Source of the DNA: Rhizophagus irregularis
Taxonomy: Eukaryota; Glomeromycota; Glomeromycetes; Glomerales; Glomeraceae
DNA length: 64,000 nt
Assembly (NCBI RefSeq): GCF_026210795.1
Contig: NC_089440.1
Location: forward strand, 2,480,001 to 2,544,000
Direction of reading: 5' to 3'
Position 1 is the first letter of the stretch, and the number at the start of each line of letters is the position of its first letter. Below the pieces are notes generated by a model that did no database searches, was not told where the DNA came from, and was given only the letters and a program-made list of their open reading frames with translations. This document shows, in pieces, positions 58,481 through 64,000 of this stretch. Made by a program: the position numbers and the translations under genes.

Positions 58481-58627
58481 GAGCCTTCAAAAGTATCGAC
58501 GTTTGATAGTTCTTCGCAAAATGAACGTACACTGACCGGGATTTTTTTATGTTTTGATAATTTCGAGCGAACTTTCCCAATCATTATAAACAGTGAGTCA
58601 AAGGTGGGATTACATTTTCGTTTCTAA

Positions 58628-59445
58628 ACGAAAGTTGAGGTAATGTTTTAGTTTCCAATTCACTGCTTCAACTTTCTTAAAGTAATCTGCAACATTTAAT
58701 TCTTAGGCGCTAAGTAGCTCGAATAAATATTCGATCTCAACGTAGCAGTCATCTATTCTAACGTTTGTTATAAAATTTATTTTTTGTGAAGTTTTGTTAT
58801 AAAACTTATTTTTATTTATTTTATTTATTTTATTTCTAGAAGAGTAGTTATCGGTATCTATAACATTAATAGTATATATACATAAAGGAATACAGGGACT
58901 ATTCAGGTTATTAGAATTGCGAATTTAATCCCACAAAGTAGACTAAGCAGTTATGCAAGACCTCACCCTTCGAACTAAACTATACTGGTAGGAAAACTAC
59001 GCTACTACCAGCATTGTTATAAAACTTATAAAATTTTGTTTCAGATTATCTTTATATACGTCTCGGTCACGTGATTGTACGTAACTTTCCACCGATTAAC
59101 ACAAAAATTTAAATTTTACAGTACTATTTTAAACCCTGCGAGCGGTCAGTCTACTGCAAGAAATGTGTGGTTCTCGTGTCAGCCGATCTGTGGCGGCAAT
59201 ATATTCCCTTATATCCTTGAATACTTAGGAGAAACCGTACTTTATGTTGGCCACTCAGCGGCGGCGAAGTTATGAATCAGTGAATATCCGTTATCTCTTG
59301 GTAGCAGTCAGCTGATACGCCATTTCTGGAATTATATTCTGATTTATTAGTCTGTATGAGTGGGAGTGATATAGATAGACGAAAATTAAGTGGTGTAATT
59401 TATTTCGGAATTCTATTGTAGAGAAGTAATAGATGTAGAAATAAA
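58628..59445. other. spacer, no gene seen
   Basis: Mixed composition with a few G/C-richer stretches (58920-59020, 59130-59280). Short frames here have no motif. A TACTGGTAGG...CTACCAG pair near 58985-59012 is a small inverted repeat. Confidence 0.4.
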
Positions 59446-59908
59446 TTATCTGTAGAAATTATTCTGAGAGCAAAGAAATAACTTGATGCTGGGACTCGCA
59501 TTAAATGGCCTAGAATCTGCATACTCTATCATACATTTCATTCGCTTATCTAACATTTTATATATCTGAAAAATTATTATTTCAATAAGTCATACCTTGA
59601 CTCCTTGAGAAGCTAGATCCAACAGGGTTGCACACATATTTATTACATAAGTTTAGTTTTTTTTTAATTAGTTTATGACTAATTTTTAAAAAATATGTAA
59701 TAGATTATTCCAACCTGAGATGAAATATTTCGAATCTATAAGAAGAATTCTTGAGATTAGCAGTGAGATAAAAGAAAATAAAACAAGACTTCCGATTCAC
59801 ACTTACCACCATAATTCCGTCATTTTCATTTTCATAATACCAGTATGATACTGCGCCAAACATCAAGAATTCAGCATGTGATAATTTTATTGTCAATATA
59901 CTGCGCAC
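59446..59908 (-). CDS. possible spliced gene fragment, minus strand
   Basis: Near 59815-59905 the frame reads LSHAEFLMFGAVSYWYYENE and ends at a strong donor (GTGGTAAGTG). Further on the frame reads MCATLLDLASQGVK and ends at GTATGA (near 59595). After an acceptor TTTTTCAG comes IYKMLDKRMKCMIEYADSRP and a stop at 59446-59448. The last two pieces join in frame. The join from the first to the second lacks a clear acceptor. No family recognised; composition is gene-like. Confidence 0.3.
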
Positions 59909-60834
59909 TTATCTCAACATGTGACGAAAATCTGGTGACAGAAAAAACTACACTAGATGTCCGCTTTATCTTTAAGTATCTATAGAATTGGAAAAAAATG
60001 ATTTGATTTTCTAGAATCAAGCCAAAATCAAATAAACTAACTTTGTTATTACTTTGCAGAATATATTCATTTGATTGATTGTTGATATTGGTTGATGTAA
60101 TTGTGATAAGTTTAATATTTCTTTGGTTTCTTTTTGCTTTACTTGCACAAAACAGATAAAAGAATTCACTCTCACCTTTTTATATGATTTGTAGTACTAA
60201 GTTAAGGCTTAATTTTGGAATAAATCTGGGGAAAATTACATTATTATGATTTATTACAAAAATGGATACTTCTTAAAATTATAATAAACACCGAATCATG
60301 ACTCTAGATCAACAAGGAGGTCTTTTTTGTTATTAATACATGCAAAAGCTTAAGTATATATAGGAAGTTTTTAGAATAAATTATATATATAGTATATAGT
60401 GCAATGACTTGTTCTGATCTATCACATATTTATTAGTTCTAGATTCCTGAATAAAAAACTGATTGAGAAATATTAGCATATAAATACCATTACATACTCT
60501 TCTCAATATATCTGATATATTAGATATTGATATATAAGTATATTGTACTTAATGTGCTTTTACTTTAATACAAATTTTATAATAATTGGAATATTAAATA
60601 TAGTAATATATAGTAATATATAGTAATTAGTAATTAATATAGTATTAAATTAAATGATTATATAATATAGTGATTAGAAAATTATATAATTTTATATAAC
60701 TTAGAATGATACAAAAAATTAGAGTTAATTAGATAGTTATCATATAGTACAATTAATTTTCTTTATAAGCATCTCCTATATAAAACTCCTCTTTTTAAGG
60801 TTTATATATATATATTTTTTTTTATGTTTTAGGA
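59909..60834. other. AT-rich spacer, no gene seen
   Basis: A/T-rich with stops in all frames, and TAGTAATATATAG-type short repeats near 60600-60640. Confidence 0.5.
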
Positions 60835-61330
60835 GACATCAGCACAACCGGCTCACCAAAGCTACGTGAAGGGAGCATTACAACACCAGTTGCAGTAATA
60901 TACTCCTACCGTTGAGTAACAGATAACCAAGTAATCTACTCTAATTATTAGAAGTAACCAGATGTTCATCCCCCTACCCCTTATATACCACACTGGGAAG
61001 ACGACTCAAGTTTATACCCACACAAGGATGGATCGTAGTGTAGCAGGGTTTCTAACGCAGTTATGCTACCCACTAGCGCCTGTCAGAAGTGAGCAACCAC
61101 CCACGTACGGCAGATATAATGGAGCAGACATCTAGAAGTCCTTCCATGATGGTTAACTTAGAGGTACTGCAATATTAAGACTACTAATATGGTCTCATTC
61201 AAAGCCTACTACAGGCCGTGATTACCATACCAGCCCACCATAGTTGTAAATCCCCAGTAGTATAGCAGTGACTACCAGGACAGTAAGCTACTAAGGGTAC
61301 TGAAATCACCCCTTTATTATAAGTACTTTA
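60835..61330. other. G/C-richer island of unknown nature
   Basis: About 500 bp with near-balanced composition, in sharp contrast to both flanks. It has many short CTAC/GTAG words (AGTAGTATAGCAGTGACTAC, GACCACC-like) and stops in all six frames. It could be a solo LTR, a SINE-like element or a non-coding RNA gene. I found no terminal repeats or tail that would decide. Confidence 0.4.
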
Positions 61331-61379
61331 TAGAAACCTTGAATTTTTAAACAATACCGAATTGATATAATAATGATGT

Positions 61380-61880
61380 CAAATAAATATCGTGGCGATA
61401 TCGATTTGCAAATGATATCATTATGATATCGCAATGATATCATTTCAATATTAATTCAATATATCGAAATGATATCGTAAAGATATTTGTTTGAAAAAAT
61501 ATCAGATCGATATCATTTCGATATTGTTATAACAACAATGAATTTTTTGAAAAATGGGAAGTAAATACGATATTAATATGATATCGTTCCAACATTAATT
61601 CAATATCAATATGATATCGTAAAGATATCACTTTATAATTATCTAATCGACATCATAACGATATTGACGAAACATCAAATCGATATCATTTTGATATTGT
61701 TATAACAATAATGAAAAATAGAAAGTAAATACGATATTAATATGATATCATTTTGATATAACGAAACGATATCATTTTGATATTGTTATAACAATAATGA
61801 TTTTTTTTAATAAATGCAATATCAATATAATATTATTTTAATATTAATTCAGTATCAAAATAATATCAAAATGATATTAT
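61380..61880. repeat. GATATC-rich tandem repeat, about 87/174-bp period
   Basis: GATATCATTT(T/C)GATATTG then TTATAACAA(T/C)AATGA begins near 61508, 61682 and 61768, spacings of 174 and 86. The word ATGATATCG or its palindromic partner appears more than a dozen times. GATATC is self-complementary, so every unit can form small hairpins. No frame. Confidence 0.7.
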
Positions 61881-62195
61881 CTATAAATATTGAATTTACC
61901 TTTAAAAATATCAAATCAATCAAATATCATTAAATTCAATTTTATAATATTTTAATAATTTGTAATCTAATTTAAAAGTTAATTTCAATAGATTTAAGTT
62001 ACCAGTTATTTATTACAATAACAATTTTAATTACAGATAAAGTATACATTAGTTTAAATATTATATAACAGATAAAAAAAAATATCAATAAATCTATAAT
62101 AAACTAATTCAATAAATTAGAATTATGAGTTAAATTGGTGATGTAAGTCAAAACATTATGCCTTAATACTCCAGAATCATGCTCATTCAACCCAA
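61881..62195. other. AT-rich spacer
   Basis: Continuation of A/T-rich text with worn ATATCAAT words at the left. No gene seen. Confidence 0.5.
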
Positions 62196-62740
62196 AGTTG
62201 AGGATTAACCGGGTACCTTGCTTTAGGTTCAGCGACACTGCCCAAGTTGGATGGGGTGTCACAGGTACGCTTTAAGAAGACTCGCTACGACTCTATTGCA
62301 AAAAGGATAAGTATATTCGAAAACACCAGACATAAATTCACCTCAGAAGTTTGGCGGGAAACCCCTGTAAATAACTGCAGTTTCATCATTACCAAAATCA
62401 TTGAACTTAGGGATACAATGAAAAAGTTCATGAGAATGACGGCTTTAAAAAAAAAATACAAATATATTCTCAACTTTGACAATTCACCCTTATTCTTTGG
62501 CCTGGAATTCTCATATGACTGCATTATTGTTGTTTGTAATTTGATCCATTAAATCCACCATAAATTGCCTGGCAAAGTGAACTTTTATTAGACAACCATA
62601 GCTTCATCAACAAATGTTGCAATGTGTTTGGACGAATGACATCCTGTTTAATAAATTTTAAATGGGTAAACATGGACCTAAAACCCATTAAAGATAGGCT
62701 GCAAGAAGTGCAAAGCAACCTACTAACCCACGAGTGGGTC
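62196..62740 (+). pseudogene. coding-like remnant, unknown product
   Basis: A frame open from about 62196 to 62552 reads LPKLDGVSQVRFKKTRYDSI, KFTSEVWRETPVNNCSFII, LRDTMKKFMRMTALKKKYKY. There is no ATG in a convincing place. A different frame from about 62565 reads AWQSELLLDNHSFINKCCNV, FGRMTSCLINFKWVNMDLKP, IKDRLQEVQSNLLTHEWV and stops at 62740. The two together look like one broken protein, possibly from a retroelement. I do not recognise it. Confidence 0.3.
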
Positions 62741-63588
62741 TAAGGGTTAGAGAATAAAATATACGCCAAACACACACAAGTTGGTATAGAGTTAAAGTCT
62801 TACAAACTAAAAATTATTTTTGCCACTTAATTCTCCAATAATCAATGTTATAAAAAAGTTACTTACAACTTAAGCCTACTTAATTATATATAAAACGACA
62901 CTTCGAACAGACAGAGCTCATGATATATGAGAATATCGCATCATGCCTATTTTAACCCTTAATTAAAGGATTTTCATTGCGTTAATTATATAAGCTTTAC
63001 GCCTATATAACATAAGCTTACACCTATATAATTCAAGTCCGCCTTTTCCTATAACACACTATGCACGACGGCAAACGGTATAGGAGGCAGACTCTACTTT
63101 CAGAAAGAAAGTTTTTTTTTTCAAAAAAAAAAGCGTACAAATAAAATAAATAGCGGTTAAATAAAATGGTAGTTGAATTGACTTTTTAGAAATTAATAGG
63201 TCTTATACGTGATCATTTAATATATGCGATCATTTAATATACGTGATCATTTAATCAGACAATTTTATAAATTTGGTATTATACGAACTTGATCAACCAA
63301 TAATTGTTTAGGTAATGCACGGATGAGTTCTTTATAGGTGGATATTACTCAAAATAGAGCCAAATTAACTTTACACAGTTTATACAGATAATTGATTACT
63401 TAATGGTAATAACACAACAAGTTAAAGAAATTCAAATATGATTGAATCTCAACAGATATTTAAAACTTTTAAAACTTTTTGTGATTTTTCGATTGAAGCT
63501 AATTATTATTAAAATCTATATCATTAAAAGAATAATAATTAAATAAACTAAAAAGAAATACTCAATAAAACTCAATTTTATTTTTTTA
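62741..63588. other. spacer, no gene seen
   Basis: Mixed AT-rich sequence. TACGTGATCATTTAATAT-type words repeat three times near 63205-63255. Confidence 0.45.
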
Positions 63589-64000
63589 TTAAAATTTTAT
63601 AAAATCATTTATTAATGATTCTTCTTCGTCATATAATTTTATAAGAACGCACCTAAATCTATAATTTAATTTTATTAATATATTATTATCAAAAGCGTAA
63701 TGTGCGAAATAAATAAAATAATTTACTTGTTTTAGGGTATTTACTATATCACTTCCACTTCGGGAAGGGATAATTAAATTTTTAGTCATGGTATCCAACT
63801 CCTTTATACCAGATAAGTTTTTACCGTCCCAAGAAATGTGGACGGCTTCCTTAACAAACTCAACTAACGTATCAGTTCCTCCATTATTTGTTAATTCCAA
63901 AATATTGACAGCTGCGAGTTGACGGTTTAAAAGTTTTTGCATCACATTTTCATCAACGTATTCTTTAATTTCTTTTTGTGAAAGATTTCCAGTCGTACCC
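63589..64000 (-). CDS. hypothetical protein, cut by the right window edge
   Basis: The minus-strand frame is open from the window edge (base 64000) down to a stop at 63589. The readable protein begins GTTGNLSQKEIKEYVDENVM, continues QLAAVNILELTNNGGTDTLV, EFVKEAVHISWDGKNLSGIK and IPSRSGSDIVNTLKQ, then becomes Phe/Tyr/Ile-rich. A GTAAAT after TLKQ (near 63728) and an ATTATAG (near 63659) could bound an intron, so the last part may not be coding. The start lies outside the window. I do not recognise the family. Confidence 0.5.
   Translation of the reverse strand, partial: GTTGNLSQKEIKEYVDENVMQKLLNRQLAAVNILELTNNGGTDTLVEFVKEAVHISWDGKNLSGIKELDTMTKNLIIPSRSGSDIVNTLKQVNYFIYFAHYAFDNNILIKLNYRFRCVLIKLYDEEESLINDFIKF

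Noticed and set aside
58199-58627. 142-codon plus frame, hydrophobic
   Set aside because: It is the antisense of the spliced minus-strand gene, and its Phe/Ser/Leu bias is explained by the Lys/Glu-rich coding strand.

Overview
The window looks like nuclear DNA of an AT-rich, intron-bearing fungus. Short GT-AG introns interrupt a Rac-type GTPase gene, genes are sparse, and most of the sequence is transposable elements, small inverted-repeat elements (MITEs) and A/T-run spacer. An arbuscular mycorrhizal fungus (Glomeromycotina, for example Rhizophagus) would fit; that assignment is inference, not proof.

Region by region. (1) 1-3320 is the 3' part of a LINE (non-LTR retrotransposon) with a long unbroken reading frame. 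(2) 3321-6540 is AT-rich spacer with one pogo-like MITE. (3) 6543-26005 is a nested structure: a second pogo-like MITE is split by about 19 kb holding three related LINE copies. Copy A (minus, full length, decayed) and copy B (minus, 5' truncated) lie head to tail. Copy C (plus, full length, three ORF2 lesions) points away from B. A 293-bp imperfect palindrome separates B from C. The 3' ends of all three LINEs and both ends of the palindrome carry the same terminal sequence ACTGGTC(A/G)AAAACC. (4) 26006-42150 is repeat-rich spacer: MITEs, a ~183-bp tandem array, a ~106-bp AT array, a 164-bp tandem duplication, and a polyadenylated retroposed insert with a 14-bp target-site duplication. (5) 42150-43735 is a decayed, intron-containing tyrosine-recombinase gene of Crypton/DUF3504 type. 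(6) 46104-47220 is a five-exon Rac GTPase gene (192 aa), the one confidently intact host gene. (7) 47221-55460 has a second retroposed insert with a 14-bp duplication, further MITEs, and a 1.1-kb hAT-like foldback element with another element nested in it. (8) 56390-64000 has a more even base composition. It holds decayed or spliced coding fragments, a perfect hairpin, a GATATC-rich tandem repeat, and a gene running off the right edge.

How the parts relate: the LINEs encode a nucleic-acid-binding ORF1 protein and an ORF2 with AP endonuclease, reverse transcriptase, RNase H and a CCHC finger. That class of machinery could have made the two poly(A)-tailed inserts in trans. The MITEs have no coding capacity and would have depended on pogo/Tc1-mariner-like, hAT-like and other transposases that are not in this window. 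No tRNA, rRNA or CRISPR array was seen.
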